From positions 124,001 through 188,000 of the forward strand of contig JAUILL010000003.1 in assembly GCA_030433335.1 (NCBI GenBank): a stretch of 64,000 nucleotides of DNA, written 5' to 3'. Shown here piece after piece: positions 1 through 8,917 of the stretch; the stretch's first letter is position 1; every line of letters starts with the position of its first letter. The DNA comes from Alphaproteobacteria bacterium (GTDB lineage Bacteria > Pseudomonadota > Alphaproteobacteria > Rhodobacterales > Rhodobacteraceae). The notes under the pieces were generated by a model. The model was not told where the DNA came from and did no database searches. It saw only the letters and a program-made list of their open reading frames with translations. The translations under genes were made by a program, and so were the position numbers.

Positions 1-885
1 GATGAGCTGGCTCATGCACCTTATCTTGCGGCGACCTCTGATCCCTGGCGCGAAGGGGTGAACGTTTATACCAGTCCGACGGATGCCGGTTTCACGCTGT
101 CGAATACGCTCACAGCGCCAGCAACCATCGGCCAATTGGACACCCCGCTACATCCAGCGCCTAGCGGGATCGAACAAAGGGGAGTGTCTTGCGAGGTAGC
201 GCTGGTGACCGGTGAACTCTCTTCGGTCGGGACGGATGCATTCCTGTCTGGTGGTAACCTGGCCGCCATCGGCTCTGGATCTCCGGACGGATGGGAATTG
301 GTTCAGTTCAGGCAGGCCGAACCACTGGGGAACGGTCGGTATCGCTTGTCCGGTTTTTTGCGCGGACAGGCGGGGACGGATTGGGTCAACGCAGATGCCT
401 GGCCCGAGGGCAGCTACTTCGTTCTGATCGATGGCGCGCTTGGTCAAATGGATCTGGCTCTAGCGCATTTGAACAGTCCCCGGTTTGTGCGCTCCGGTCC
501 GGTCGGGCGGGCGTACGACGATCGCTCATATACGACCCAAGAACTGACTTTTGTCGGGCGCGGGCTCGCACCGTATCGGCCATGCCACCTGAAATGTTCG
601 AGGTCTGGCACAGACCACGAGCTCAGTTGGGTGCGCCGAACACGGATCGGAGGGGACGATTGGGACCGAGAAGATGTGCCGCTCTCTGAAACAAAAGAGG
701 CGTATCGCCTGCGCATTTTTGCACAGGGCGTCTTGCGGCGCGAAGTGACCCTGTCAGATCCTGCCTACACCTACACGCAGGATCAACGCCTCCAAGACGA
801 CAGCCAAGACGGATACCGGATTGAAATCGCTCAGATTTCAGACTTATTTGGCGAGGGGCCCGCGGCCAGTCTCACTGTTTCCTGA
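1..885 (+). CDS. GTA baseplate / host-specificity protein (gp15-like), 5'-truncated
   Basis: The reading frame is open from base 1, so the gene begins outside the window; 294 C-terminal residues are visible up to the TGA at 883-885. The tail matches what I know of the last large gene of Rhodobacterales gene transfer agent clusters (orfg15, the multidomain 'host specificity' baseplate protein). Recognisable features are GRYRLSGFLRGQAGTDW, then YRPCHLK, then WVRRTRIGGDDW, which look like the closing beta-rich fibronectin-like part. It would act at the tip of the GTA tail in recipient contact. A strong hairpin follows directly and cysE comes next. I recall GTA clusters ending next to cysE in other Rhodobacterales, which supports the call. 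No frameshift is visible. The identity rests on family memory. Confidence 0.85.
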   Translation, partial: DELAHAPYLAATSDPWREGVNVYTSPTDAGFTLSNTLTAPATIGQLDTPLHPAPSGIEQRGVSCEVALVTGELSSVGTDAFLSGGNLAAIGSGSPDGWELVQFRQAEPLGNGRYRLSGFLRGQAGTDWVNADAWPEGSYFVLIDGALGQMDLALAHLNSPRFVRSGPVGRAYDDRSYTTQELTFVGRGLAPYRPCHLKCSRSGTDHELSWVRRTRIGGDDWDREDVPLSETKEAYRLRIFAQGVLRREVTLSDPAYTYTQDQRLQDDSQDGYRIEIAQISDLFGEGPAASLTVS

Positions 886-896
886 CCTAACACAAC

Positions 897-921
897 AGGC
901 GGCGCTCTTTGAGTGCCGCCT
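897..921 (+). terminator. hairpin at end of GTA gene
   Basis: The inverted repeat AGGCGGC-(g)CTC / GAG-(t)GCCGCCT with a TTT loop lies 12 bp after the GTA stop codon. The stem is strong, but no T-run follows, so it may be an RNA-stabilising end or a weak terminator. Confidence 0.45.
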
Positions 922-994
922 CATCACATTCTCGTCCTTGTGTTTCGCCGGATAATTCTATTTGCTATGGTGTCCGAAAGAGCGGAGAGCCCAT

Positions 995-1807
995 ATGCCC
1001 GAGACACAGTCAAAAATTGCCGAGGTTGATCCAGTCTGGACGCGCATCGTGCAAGAAGCCGAAGAGGCAATCCAAGAAGAGCCTCTTCTCGGTGGTTTGG
1101 TTCATTCCACGATCCTGCACCACGGCTCTTTGGAGCGCGCGTTGACCTACCGGATGGCGATGAAATTGTCCTCGCCTGAAATGTCCGGCCAACTGCTGCG
1201 CGAGATTGCCGAAGAAGCCTACGCCAAAGACCCCTCGCTTGGGGAGGCGGCGCGTGCGGATATCGTCGCGGTTTACGAGCGCGATCCCGCATGCCTGCGC
1301 TACATCCAGCCGCTGCTGTTCTTCAAAGGCTTTCAGGCCATCCAAAGCTATCGCGTGGCGCATTGGCTTTGGAAAACCGGTCGCAAGGATTTGGCGTATT
1401 TCCTTCAGATGCGGATTTCCGAACAGTTCGGTTTGGACGTGCACCCTGCGGCACGGATCGGGCGCGGGATTATGATCGATCATGCGCATTCCATCGTGAT
1501 TGGCGAAACCGCTGTGGTTGGCGACAATGTGTCGATGCTGCACTCGGTGACCCTTGGCGGGACGGGCAAGGAAGAAGAAGATCGCCATCCGAAGATCGGC
1601 AACGGTGTTCTGATCGGCGCCGGGGCTAAGGTTCTGGGCAACATCAAGGTTGGCGATTGCTCTCGTGTCGCTGCGGGCTCGGTGGTTCTGCAGGATGTGC
1701 CGCCTTGCACCACTGTGGCCGGTGTACCCGCGCGTATCGTCGGAGAGGCAGGGTGTAGCCAGCCCTCCTTGAGCATGGACCACAGTTTTCCCTCCCAAGG
1801 CGGATAA
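995..1807 (+). CDS. cysE: serine O-acetyltransferase
   Basis: CysE makes O-acetylserine from serine and acetyl-CoA, the first step of cysteine synthesis, in the cytoplasm. The 270-aa length is normal. Residues 1-140 form the helical N-terminal domain. From about 145 the left-handed beta-helix hexapeptide repeats begin, with the catalytic region LDVHP (D148), DHAHS (H163) and LHSVTLGGT (H183). The ATG at 995 was preferred over the upstream TTG at 962 because GGAGA sits just before it. The C-terminal tail lacks the terminal Ile that binds cysteine synthase in enterobacteria, so complex formation is uncertain. The gene is single, follows the GTA hairpin and ends in its own terminator. Confidence 0.95.
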   Translation: MPETQSKIAEVDPVWTRIVQEAEEAIQEEPLLGGLVHSTILHHGSLERALTYRMAMKLSSPEMSGQLLREIAEEAYAKDPSLGEAARADIVAVYERDPACLRYIQPLLFFKGFQAIQSYRVAHWLWKTGRKDLAYFLQMRISEQFGLDVHPAARIGRGIMIDHAHSIVIGETAVVGDNVSMLHSVTLGGTGKEEEDRHPKIGNGVLIGAGAKVLGNIKVGDCSRVAAGSVVLQDVPPCTTVAGVPARIVGEAGCSQPSLSMDHSFPSQGG

Positions 1808-1831
1808 TCCTTTTAATATTTTTGTCTGATG

Positions 1832-1864
1832 CGGGATTGCAGAAATGCAGTCCCGTTTCTTTTT
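1832..1864 (+). terminator. rho-independent terminator of cysE
   Basis: The stem GGGATTGCA / TGCAGTCCC (one G-U pair) closes on a GAAA tetraloop and is followed by GTTTCTTTTT. Confidence 0.85.
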
Positions 1865-1961
1865 GCGCCTATGCGTAGTGGGTAGTCGCCCTTACATGAC
1901 CGCAAAGATGTCGTTCATGGAAAGGCTATGCAGAAATACATGTTTTTCAGGGTGTTAAATA

Positions 1962-1995
1962 GGAAAAGGGCGAAACGGGTTTCTCCGTTTCGCCC
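1962..1995 (-). terminator. rho-independent terminator of the pdh operon
   Basis: A perfect 11-bp stem GGGCGAAACGG / CCGTTTCGCCC (1968-1978 with 1985-1995) is followed on the minus strand by TTTTCC. It is placed to end the pdhA-pdhB-pdhC transcript. Confidence 0.85.
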
Positions 1996-2110
1996 TCGGT
2001 TCCATGAAAGTGAGCGGCTTTCTTGCTAACGACCCTAATACTTTTGTCGCAGCAAGATCAAACTGCCCATTCGGGTATTCGAGTATCTTTCGAATGTATG
2101 GCTGGTTATC

Positions 2111-3418
2111 TTACGCCAGCATCATCATCGGGTTCTCGAGGTTGTCCGCGATCGCCTTCAGAAGTTCGGCACCCAGGGCGCCGTCGATGACGCGGTGGTC
2201 AACGCTGAGCGTGACGGACATGACAGTCGCCACTTCGATCTCGCCATCGGCGTTCACGATGGGCTTCTTCACGCCAGCACCAACCGCAAGGATCGCGCCG
2301 TGGGGCGGGTTGATCACCGCGTCAAAGTTGTCGATGCCGAACATGCCGAGGTTTGAGATGGCAAAGCTGCCGCCCTGATACTCGTGCGGGGCCAGCTTGC
2401 GCTCGCGGGCACGTTTCGCCAGATCTTTCATCTCTGCCGATAGAGCGGACAGGGACTTCATCTCGGCGTCTTTCAGCACGGGCGTGAACAGACCGCCATC
2501 GATCGCAACCGCAACGGCCACGTCCGAGGGCTTCAGTTCCAGCACGCGATCACCGGCCCAAACCGCGTTCGCGGTGGGAACGGCCTGCAGCGCCAGAGCC
2601 GAGGCTTTGATGATAAAGTCGTTGACCGACAGCTTCACACCACGCCCTTCGAGCTGTTTGTTCAGCTGGCTGCGGAACTTAAGCAGCGCGTCCAGCTTGA
2701 TGTCACGGCGCAGGTAGAAGTGCGGGATGGTCTGCTTGGCTTCGGTCAGGCGCGCAGCAATGGTCTTGCGCATACCGTCCAGCTTCTTCTCTTCGAACTG
2801 ACGGCCCTCGTACATTTTGAGGACGGCGTCGGTCGAGGGACCAGCAGGCGCTGCGGCTGCGGGCGCTGCGGCAGGGGCTGCCGCTGCAGGCGCAGCAGCT
2901 TCGGCCTTGGGCGCGGCAGTTGCGTTTTCCACGTCGGCTTTGACGATGCGGCCACGGGGGCCCGAGCCTTTGATCGACTTCAGGTCCAGACCCTTGTCCG
3001 CCGCAATGCGACGCGCCAAGGGCGACGAGAAGATGCGGTCACCGCTGTCGGTGGTCGCTGCCGCAGGGGCAGGGGCCGCAGCCGAAGGCGTTGCCGCAGC
3101 GGCTTTGGTTTCTTCGGCCTTGGGCGCTTCTGCCGGAGCCGCCGCAGGGGCCGCTCCGATATCGTCTGCGCTTTCGCCGTCAGCCAGCAGCACCGCGATG
3201 GGGCTGTTGACCTTGACGCCTTCGGTGCCTTCGGCCACGAGGATCTTGCCGATCACACCTTCGTCCACGGCTTCGAATTCCATGGTGGCTTTGTCGGTTT
3301 CGATCTCGGCCAGCAGGTCGCCGGACGCAACAGTGTCGCCTTCTTTGACCAGCCATTTGGCCAGCGTGCCCTCTTCCATAGTCGGAGACAGGGCGGGCAT
3401 CAGGATTTCGGTAGGCAT
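2111..3418 (-). CDS. pdhC: pyruvate dehydrogenase E2, dihydrolipoamide acetyltransferase
   Basis: E2 is the core of the pyruvate dehydrogenase complex and transfers acetyl from lipoyl-lysine to CoA. Domains in order are: one lipoyl domain, residues 1-80, with the modified lysine K43 in [10 protein letters not shown]; an Ala/Pro-rich linker; the peripheral-subunit-binding domain around 128-165 ([27 protein letters not shown]); a second Ala/Pro linker; and the acyltransferase domain from about 205, ending with the active-site motif DHRVIDG (H408, D412). The 435-aa length is typical for a single-lipoyl E2. It is last in the operon, 12 bp after pdhB, and is followed by a terminator. No E3 gene is in the window. 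Confidence 0.97.
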   Translation of the reverse strand: MPTEILMPALSPTMEEGTLAKWLVKEGDTVASGDLLAEIETDKATMEFEAVDEGVIGKILVAEGTEGVKVNSPIAVLLADGESADDIGAAPAAAPAEAPKAEETKAAAATPSAAAPAPAAATTDSGDRIFSSPLARRIAADKGLDLKSIKGSGPRGRIVKADVENATAAPKAEAAAPAAAAPAAAPAAAAPAGPSTDAVLKMYEGRQFEEKKLDGMRKTIAARLTEAKQTIPHFYLRRDIKLDALLKFRSQLNKQLEGRGVKLSVNDFIIKASALALQAVPTANAVWAGDRVLELKPSDVAVAVAIDGGLFTPVLKDAEMKSLSALSAEMKDLAKRARERKLAPHEYQGGSFAISNLGMFGIDNFDAVINPPHGAILAVGAGVKKPIVNADGEIEVATVMSVTLSVDHRVIDGALGAELLKAIADNLENPMMMLA

Positions 3419-3430
3419 TCTGCGATCTCC

Positions 3431-4798
3431 TTAGCGGTAGGTGACTTGTTTGACGGCGTCGATCACCTCGTCGGTGGTGACCAGAGCCAGCTTTTCAAGG
3501 TTCGCGGCGTAGGGCATCGGAACGTCCTTGCCGGTGCAGTTGATCACCGGCGCGTCCAGATAGTCGAACGCTTCCTGCATCAGGATCGAGCTGATGTGGT
3601 TGCCAATCGAGCAGACGGGGAAGCCTTCTTCGACGGTGACGCAGCGGTTGGTCTTCATGACCGACTTGATCACGGTGTCTTTGTCCAGCGGACGCAGGGT
3701 GCGCAGATCGATGACTTCGGCGCTGATGCCTTCGGCGGCCAGCTTGTCCGCAGCTTCCAAGGCGTAGGTCATGCCGATGCCGAACGAGACGATGGTCACA
3801 TCGGTGCCTTCGCGCCAGATTTTGGCTTTGCCGAAGGGCACGGTGTAGTCGTCCAGAACGGGCACGTCGAAGGACTTGCCGTACAGGATCTCGTTCTCGA
3901 GGAAGATGACCGGGTTCGGGTCGCGCACGGCGGTCTTGAACAGACCTTTGTAGTCCGCTGCCGAGTAGGGCATCACAACCTTCAGACCGGGGATCTGCGA
4001 GTACCATGCCGCATAGTCCTGGCTGTGCTGCGCGCCAACGCGGGCCGCTGCGCCGTTCGGGCCACGGAACACGATCGGGCAACCCATCTGGCCACCGGAC
4101 ATGTACAGGGTCTTTGCAGCCGAGTTGATGATGTGGTCGATCGCCTGCATCGCGAAGTTAAAGGTCATGAACTCGACGATCGGCTTCAGGCCGGCCATTG
4201 CCGAACCGACTGCCACACCGGCAAAGCCGTGCTCGGTGATCGGGGTGTCGATCACGCGCTTGGCGCCAAACTCGTCCAGCAGACCCTGAGTGATCTTGTA
4301 GGCGCCTTGGTATTCGGCAACCTCTTCACCCATGATGTAGACGCCTTCGTCGCGGCGCAGTTCTTCGGCGATGGCGCTGTTCAGCGCTTCTCGCACAGTC
4401 ATCGACTTGAACTCGGTGCCTTCGGGGATGTCCTGCTCTTCGGGGACGATCACCTCGACGGGGCCTTTGGGGGCTGCGGGCGCGCTCGGGGCGGCCTCTG
4501 CTGCCGGAGCTGCATCCGCTGCGGGGGCAGAGCTTGCCACGTCATCGGCGCTTTCGCCTTCTTCGACCAGCACGGCGATGGGGGTGTTGACCTTCACGCC
4601 TTCGGTGCCTTCGGCGATCAGGATCTTGCCGATGATGCCTTCATCAACAGCTTCGAATTCCATGGTCGCTTTGTCGGTTTCGATCTCGGCGAGGATATCG
4701 CCAGAGCTTACGGTATCACCCTCTTTGACCAGCCACTTGGCCAGCGTGCCCTCTTCCATAGTGGGCGACAGGGCGGGCATCAGAACTTCGGTTGCCAT
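3431..4798 (-). CDS. pdhB: pyruvate dehydrogenase E1 beta subunit with N-terminal lipoyl domain
   Basis: The beta subunit of the alpha2beta2 E1 decarboxylase carries an extra lipoyl domain at its N terminus: residues 1-80, with lysine K43 in [10 protein letters not shown], almost identical to that of E2. An Ala-rich linker (about 85-125) leads to the transketolase pyrimidine-binding domain (from about 132, [19 protein letters not shown]) and the C-terminal transketolase domain. The fusion explains the 455-aa length; plain E1-beta is about 330 aa. A lipoylated E1-beta is known from Sinorhizobium and Zymomonas, so this is an alphaproteobacterial trait. It lies 18 bp after pdhA and 12 bp before pdhC. 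Confidence 0.97.
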   Translation of the reverse strand: MATEVLMPALSPTMEEGTLAKWLVKEGDTVSSGDILAEIETDKATMEFEAVDEGIIGKILIAEGTEGVKVNTPIAVLVEEGESADDVASSAPAADAAPAAEAAPSAPAAPKGPVEVIVPEEQDIPEGTEFKSMTVREALNSAIAEELRRDEGVYIMGEEVAEYQGAYKITQGLLDEFGAKRVIDTPITEHGFAGVAVGSAMAGLKPIVEFMTFNFAMQAIDHIINSAAKTLYMSGGQMGCPIVFRGPNGAAARVGAQHSQDYAAWYSQIPGLKVVMPYSAADYKGLFKTAVRDPNPVIFLENEILYGKSFDVPVLDDYTVPFGKAKIWREGTDVTIVSFGIGMTYALEAADKLAAEGISAEVIDLRTLRPLDKDTVIKSVMKTNRCVTVEEGFPVCSIGNHISSILMQEAFDYLDAPVINCTGKDVPMPYAANLEKLALVTTDEVIDAVKQVTYR

Positions 4799-4816
4799 AG
4801 TCTTTCGTCCTCTCCC

Positions 4817-5833
4817 TTAGGCTTCTTGCCCTGCGGGCAGTTCTTTTGCGTAGATGTCGGTGTACAGCTCGTCGAGCGCGGGCTCGGGGCTTTCCTTGGC
4901 GAATTCAGCCGACTCGTTCACAACAGCCTTGATGTCTTTGTCGATGGCCTTCAGGTCATCTTCGGTCGCGTGGCCGCCAGACAGCAGCAGCTCGCGTACG
5001 TGTTCGATCGCATCACGCTCTTCGCGCATTTTCTGCACTTCTTCGCGGGTACGGTATTTTGCAGGGTCCGACATGGAGTGACCGCGGTAACGGTATGTTT
5101 TCACTTCCAGAATGTAGGGGCCTTTGCCCGCGCGGCAGTGTGCGACAGCTTTCTCGCCGGCCTCTTTGACCGCCAGAACGTCCATGCCGTCCACTTCCTG
5201 ACCTGCGATGCCATAGGCTTCGCCGCGTTTCCAAAGGGCAGGGGATTTGGTCGAGCGCGCGACCGAGGTGCCCATGGCGTACTGGTTGTTTTCGATGACG
5301 AAGATGACCGGCAGTTCCCAGAGCTGCGCCATGTTATAGGTCTCGTAGACCTGACCCTGGTTCGCCGCGCCGTCGCCAAAGTAGGCAAAGGTCACGCGGT
5401 CATTGCCCAGGTATTTGTCGGCGAACGCCAGACCCGCACCGATCGGCACCTGCGCGCCCACGATACCGTGGCCACCGTAGAAGTGCTTCTCTTTCGAGAA
5501 CATGTGCATTGAGCCGCCTTTGCCGCGCGAATAGCCGCCTTCGCGGCCGGTCAGCTCGGCCATAACGCCTTTGGCGTCCATGCCGCAGGCCAGCATATGG
5601 CCGTGGTCGCGGTAGGATGTGACGCGCTTGTCACCTTCGCTTGCTGCCGCCTCAAGGCCGACAACCACAGCTTCCTGACCAATATATAGGTGGCAAAAAC
5701 CGCCGATCAGGCCCATGCCATACAGCTGGCCTGCCTTCTCTTCGAACCGGCGGATCAACAGCATTTCGCGATAGTATTCGAGCAGCTCTTCCGCCGATAC
5801 ATTCGGTTTTGCTGGATTTTTCCGAGTGGCCAT
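4817..5833 (-). CDS. pdhA: pyruvate dehydrogenase E1 alpha subunit
   Basis: E1-alpha carries out thiamine-diphosphate-dependent decarboxylation of pyruvate. The ThDP motif GDGAANQGQ...ENN is intact, as are the phosphorylation-loop-like YRGHSMSDPAKYR region and the GGSMHMF segment. The start was set at the ATG at 5833 (338 aa), which has GGGAGGGGA just upstream, not at an earlier in-frame start 27 bases before it. It is first in the pdhA-pdhB-pdhC operon. The upstream 180 bp contain two GTATAC palindromes that could be operators, listed separately. Confidence 0.96.
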   Translation of the reverse strand: MATRKNPAKPNVSAEELLEYYREMLLIRRFEEKAGQLYGMGLIGGFCHLYIGQEAVVVGLEAAASEGDKRVTSYRDHGHMLACGMDAKGVMAELTGREGGYSRGKGGSMHMFSKEKHFYGGHGIVGAQVPIGAGLAFADKYLGNDRVTFAYFGDGAANQGQVYETYNMAQLWELPVIFVIENNQYAMGTSVARSTKSPALWKRGEAYGIAGQEVDGMDVLAVKEAGEKAVAHCRAGKGPYILEVKTYRYRGHSMSDPAKYRTREEVQKMREERDAIEHVRELLLSGGHATEDDLKAIDKDIKAVVNESAEFAKESPEPALDELYTDIYAKELPAGQEA

Positions 5834-5977
5834 AATCCGTCCCCTCCCATTTTCAAGCAAATAGTTTAACGTTGAACTATCTATATCCTATCTATTTCCA
5901 TGATGCGAGAGAAAATCGTGCACACCCGAAAAACGGGAGCGCGTCGCAACGGCTTTGCTAAATCTGAAGGGGCGGTC

Positions 5978-6017
5978 GTATACAAATCGGCGTGATCTGT
6001 AAGGATTGTATACAAAA
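5978..6017. promoter_or_regulatory. two GTATACAA palindromic sites upstream of pdhA
   Basis: GTATACAAA (5978-5986) and TTGTATACAAA (6006-6016) are centred 30 bp apart, about three helical turns, and lie 145-185 bp upstream of the pdhA start. TTGTATACAA-type palindromes are typical of GntR-family operators. The link to PDH control is inference, and no GntR gene is present in the window. The second site abuts the T-run of the ftsB terminator. Confidence 0.4.
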
Positions 6018-6040
6018 AACCGCCCCCCGAAGGGAGCGGC
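6014..6040 (-). terminator. terminator of ftsB-like gene
   Basis: On the minus strand the stem CCGCTCCC / GGGGGCGG closes on a TTCG tetraloop and is followed by TTTTTT. It separates the ftsB-like gene from the pdh promoter region. Confidence 0.8.
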
Positions 6041-6068
6041 CTTGTCGTGTGAGTGGTGACAAGAAACT

Positions 6069-6365
6069 TTATTGGATGATGATCTCGTTGGATCGAACCA
6101 TCCCAAGGACCTCGCGGGCCTGCTCGTCCAACAGGTCCAGATCCAGATAGCGGTCAGACAGACGACGAGTTAAATTCTCCATCCTGTCGACCTCTGCTTG
6201 CAGTGACGCAAGCTCGGCGCGAAGCGCCTGAGTCTCCGCCTCGATTTCAGCGCGACGGAATACACCGTAATCACCCTGAACCGCGGCGAATGTAAAGTAG
6301 AGACCTAACGTAAAGGCCGCAGTAAAGTATATCAAGAACCCGAGACCGGGACGTTGCTCTGCCAT
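6069..6365 (-). CDS. ftsB: FtsB/DivIC-like septum formation initiator
   Basis: This is a small division-complex protein of 98 aa from the ATG at 6365, preceded by AGAGG; longer upstream starts read through non-coding sequence. One N-terminal membrane helix (residues about 8-28, LGFLIYFTAAFTLGLYFTF) is followed by a periplasmic coiled coil (about 36-75, EIEAETQALRAELASLQAEV) and a short C-terminal segment. That is the layout of the FtsB/DivIC family, which bridges FtsL and FtsQ at the septum. It lies between pgk and the pdh operon; in many proteobacteria ftsB sits by eno, here it sits by pgk and pdhA. The family call is firm, the symbol less so. Confidence 0.85.
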   Translation of the reverse strand: MAEQRPGLGFLIYFTAAFTLGLYFTFAAVQGDYGVFRRAEIEAETQALRAELASLQAEVDRMENLTRRLSDRYLDLDLLDEQAREVLGMVRSNEIIIQ

Positions 6366-6457
6366 GCTGCCTCTGGCGGTTATCCGCTCTGTCGTTGCGT
6401 AAGCCTGTGGATAAGATACTGCCACAACGATACAAATCTGGGAATACCCCAAATTTG

Positions 6458-6482
6458 GGGGGTAGGGATGGCCCACCCCCTC
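6458..6482 (-). terminator. possible end-of-transcript hairpin after pgk
   Basis: On the minus strand GGGGGTGGG pairs with CCCTACCCCC just after the pgk stop. There is no T-run, and a second small palindrome CCCCAAATTTGGGG lies beside it (6447-6460). Confidence 0.35.
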
Positions 6483-6498
6483 AGTTTTGTGGGGTGAC

Positions 6499-7674
6499 CT
6501 AGCCCAGAGCGGCCACACCCGGCAGGGTTTTGCCCTCCATCCACTCGAGGAACGCGCCCCCAGCGGTGGAAATATAGGTGAAGTCGTCAGCCGCACCGGC
6601 CTGATTCAGTGCCGAAACGGTATCGCCGCCTCCTGCGATCGACACCAGCTTGCCCTGCTTGGTCAACTCGGCCGCCGCTTTTGCCGCTGCGTTGGTCGCA
6701 GTGTCAAAGGGCTCGATCTCGAAGGCACCCAGAGGACCGTTCCAGATCAGGGTCTTCGACTGCTCGAACACCGACACGATCTTCTGAACTGCAGCAAGGC
6801 CCGCATCAAGGATCATCGCGTCTTCGGGGCAGGCGGTGTTGGCGACGGTTTCGTTCTTGGCGTTGGCCGCGAATTCCCAAGCCACGACAACATCTTCGGG
6901 CAGCACGATCTCGCAGCCTGCGCCGCTGGCCTTGTCCATGATCTCTTTGGCGGTGCCGGTCAGGTCATGTTCGCAGAGCGATTTGCCAACGCTTATGCCC
7001 TGTGCCGCGAGGAAGGTGTTGGCCATGCCGCCACCGATCACCAGATAATCGACCTTCTCGATCAGGTTCGACAGCAGTTCCAGCTTGGTCGAGACCTTGG
7101 CGCCACCGACGACAGCGACCACGGGACGCTCGGGTTGTCCCAGTGCGGACTCCAGTGCGGTCAGTTCGGCTTCCATGTTGCGGCCCGCGCAGGAGGGCAG
7201 CAGATGCGCGACACCCTCGGTCGAGGCATGGGCGCGGTGGGCTGCAGAAAACGCGTCGTTACAGTACACGTCACCCAGAGTGGCAAGAAACTTGGCCATT
7301 TCGGGGTCGTTTTTCTCTTCTCCAGCAGCGAAACGGGTGTTTTCGATCAGGATGATGCTGCCGGCGTCGGCGGCATCCAACTGAGCGGAATCAGGCTTTT
7401 CGATGAAGGTCACCTTGCGGCCTAGAACCTCTTCGACCTTGGGGGCGACGTGGCTCAGGGACATTTCCGGCACAACCTGACCCTTGGGGCGACCGAAGTG
7501 CGCCAGCAAAACAGGGGTGCCGCCAGCCGCAAAGATCGAGTCGATGGTGGGCTTGATGCGTTCGATACGGGTGGCGTCGGTGACGACCCCGTCTTTCATC
7601 GGAACGTTGATATCTACACGGGTCAGAACGCGTTTGCCGTTCAGGTCCATCTGGTCGAGGGTTTTCCAGGCCAT
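6499..7674 (-). CDS. pgk: phosphoglycerate kinase
   Basis: Pgk interconverts 1,3-bisphosphoglycerate + ADP and 3-phosphoglycerate + ATP in glycolysis and gluconeogenesis. It has 391 aa, a normal length. Visible signatures are the N-terminal [11 protein letters not shown] substrate loop, HFGRPKG, the basic ENTRF segment, [14 protein letters not shown], the [10 protein letters not shown] hinge, IGGGMANTF, and the nucleotide-binding C-terminal [12 protein letters not shown]. The start ATG at 7674 has GGAGGAG-like sequence before it. It is transcribed alone or with the downstream ftsB-like gene. A short gap separates it from the divergent cyclophilin genes. Confidence 0.97.
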   Translation of the reverse strand: MAWKTLDQMDLNGKRVLTRVDINVPMKDGVVTDATRIERIKPTIDSIFAAGGTPVLLAHFGRPKGQVVPEMSLSHVAPKVEEVLGRKVTFIEKPDSAQLDAADAGSIILIENTRFAAGEEKNDPEMAKFLATLGDVYCNDAFSAAHRAHASTEGVAHLLPSCAGRNMEAELTALESALGQPERPVVAVVGGAKVSTKLELLSNLIEKVDYLVIGGGMANTFLAAQGISVGKSLCEHDLTGTAKEIMDKASGAGCEIVLPEDVVVAWEFAANAKNETVANTACPEDAMILDAGLAAVQKIVSVFEQSKTLIWNGPLGAFEIEPFDTATNAAAKAAAELTKQGKLVSIAGGGDTVSALNQAGAADDFTYISTAGGAFLEWMEGKTLPGVAALG

Positions 7675-7804
7675 AATCGTGGCTCCTCCTAAATATAACC
7701 TGCGCGTTTCTTCGCGTGTCGGGACGCTCAGGTCAACGGCTTAGCTTGGCAATCCCGCATCCAAGGCTTAAGTCTGTGCGCAAATATTAATGAGAGGACC
7801 AGTC

Positions 7805-8311
7805 ATGGCCGAGATCAAAGATCCTGAAAACACCATCCTGATCGAACTGAAGGACGGCACTGTCACCATCGAACTGCTGGCCGACGTCGCGCCCAAGCAC
7901 GCAGAACGCATGAAGGAACTGGCCCGCGAAGGCGCGTATGACAACGTCGCGTTCCACCGTGTGATCGACGGCTTCATGGCGCAGACCGGCGATGTTGAAC
8001 ACGCGAACATGGAAAAAGACTACAACCCCGGCCGCGCTGGCACTGGTGGTTCGGACAAGCCTGATCTGCCCGCAGAATTCAGCAAGCTGCCCCACGACCG
8101 TGGCACCCTGGGTGCGGCGCGTTCGATGAACCCGAACTCGGCGAACTCGCAGTTCTTTATCAACTTCAAGGACAATCACTTCCTGAACGGTCAGTACACC
8201 GTTTATGGCCGTGTGATTTCCGGCATGGAATTCGTGGACAAGATCGCACGCGGCGAGCCCCCTGCGAACCCTGACCGTATGATCAGCGTCAAGGTGGCCG
8301 CAGATGCGTAA
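7805..8311 (+). CDS. cytoplasmic cyclophilin-type peptidyl-prolyl isomerase
   Basis: This cyclophilin (PPIase, PpiB type) catalyses prolyl cis-trans isomerisation. The 168-aa product has no signal peptide. Cyclophilin motifs FHRVIDGFMAQTGD and NSANSQFFI are present, including the catalytic Arg of FHRV and the QFF of the active-site pocket. The ATG at 7805 was chosen because GAGAGGA lies 8 bp before it; an in-frame start 15 bases upstream lacks a site. It overlaps the next gene by 8 bp and is probably co-translated with it: a cytoplasmic/exported pair from tandem duplication. Confidence 0.93.
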   Translation: MAEIKDPENTILIELKDGTVTIELLADVAPKHAERMKELAREGAYDNVAFHRVIDGFMAQTGDVEHANMEKDYNPGRAGTGGSDKPDLPAEFSKLPHDRGTLGAARSMNPNSANSQFFINFKDNHFLNGQYTVYGRVISGMEFVDKIARGEPPANPDRMISVKVAADA

Positions 8312-8858
8312 TCTGTTGGCTCTGGGGTTCGCGCTGGTCGCAGGCCCCGCACTGGCAACCGGTCTGGACATCACCATCGCGGGCGAGGCCAACGGCACCG
8401 TCCACGTGGACCTGTTCGAAGACGTCGCCCCCCAGCACGTAGAGCAGATCACCGCTCTGGCTGCCGAAGGGGCCTATGGTGGCGTGGTGTTCCACCGCGT
8501 GATCGATGGCTTCATGGCGCAGACTGGCGACGTGCAGTTCGGCAAGACCGGCGACGGTTTTGACATGCGCCGCGCGGGCATGGGCGGGTCTGATCGCGAC
8601 GATCTGCCTGCGGAATTCTCGGACAAGTCGTTCGAGCGTGGCGTTGTCGGCATGGCGCGGTCTCAGGACCCGAACTCGGCGAACTCGCAGTTCTTTATTA
8701 TGTTCGCGCCTGCGCCCCATCTGAATGGTGGCTACACCATCGTGGGCGAAGTGACCGAGGGCATGGACGTGATTGACGCGATCAAGCGCGGCACCGGCGG
8801 CAATGGCGCTGTTGTTGGCGAGCCCGACGTGATGACCAAGGTTGTGCTCACCGAATAA
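8304..8858 (+). CDS. exported cyclophilin-type peptidyl-prolyl isomerase
   Basis: This is the second cyclophilin, 184 aa, and a clear paralogue of the preceding gene, sharing FHRVIDGFMAQTGDV and PNSANSQFFIM. It begins with a signal peptide (MRNLLALGFALVAGPALA, cleavage expected after about residue 18), so it should fold proteins in the periplasm. The start overlaps the previous stop by 8 bp, indicating translational coupling. A repeat element of the recurring downstream type follows at 8892, at the convergent junction with the FemAB-like gene. Confidence 0.93.
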   Translation: MRNLLALGFALVAGPALATGLDITIAGEANGTVHVDLFEDVAPQHVEQITALAAEGAYGGVVFHRVIDGFMAQTGDVQFGKTGDGFDMRRAGMGGSDRDDLPAEFSDKSFERGVVGMARSQDPNSANSQFFIMFAPAPHLNGGYTIVGEVTEGMDVIDAIKRGTGGNGAVVGEPDVMTKVVLTE

Positions 8859-8891
8859 GAGCTGACGCTCTGCGCCGCTTTCGCGGCGTAT

Positions 8892-8917
8892 GGGTATTTT
8901 TACCAAGAAAGAGGGGC
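8892..8917 (+). repeat. downstream element copy 1 (GGGTATTTTTACCAAGAAAGAG)
   Basis: A short element of the form (C)GGGTATTTTnACCAAGAAAGAGG lies downstream of the cyclophilin pair. It supplies the TAA stop of the convergent FemAB-like gene (8900-8902, minus strand). Six related copies occur in the window. Confidence 0.6.

Larger units (their letters stand above)
1808..2110. other. intergenic region with two convergent terminators
   Basis: This 303-bp gap between cysE (+) and pdhC (-) contains the cysE terminator at 1832-1864 and the PDH terminator at 1962-1995. The A/T-rich stretch between them shows no credible gene. Confidence 0.7.

Noticed and set aside
2720-5512. Plus-strand open frame of 930 codons opposite pdhA-pdhB-pdhC
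   Set aside because: It is fully antisense to three well-identified PDH genes. The predicted protein is rich in Gly, Arg, His and Asp from reverse codons and has no motifs or ribosome site. Long antisense frames are expected in high-GC genes.
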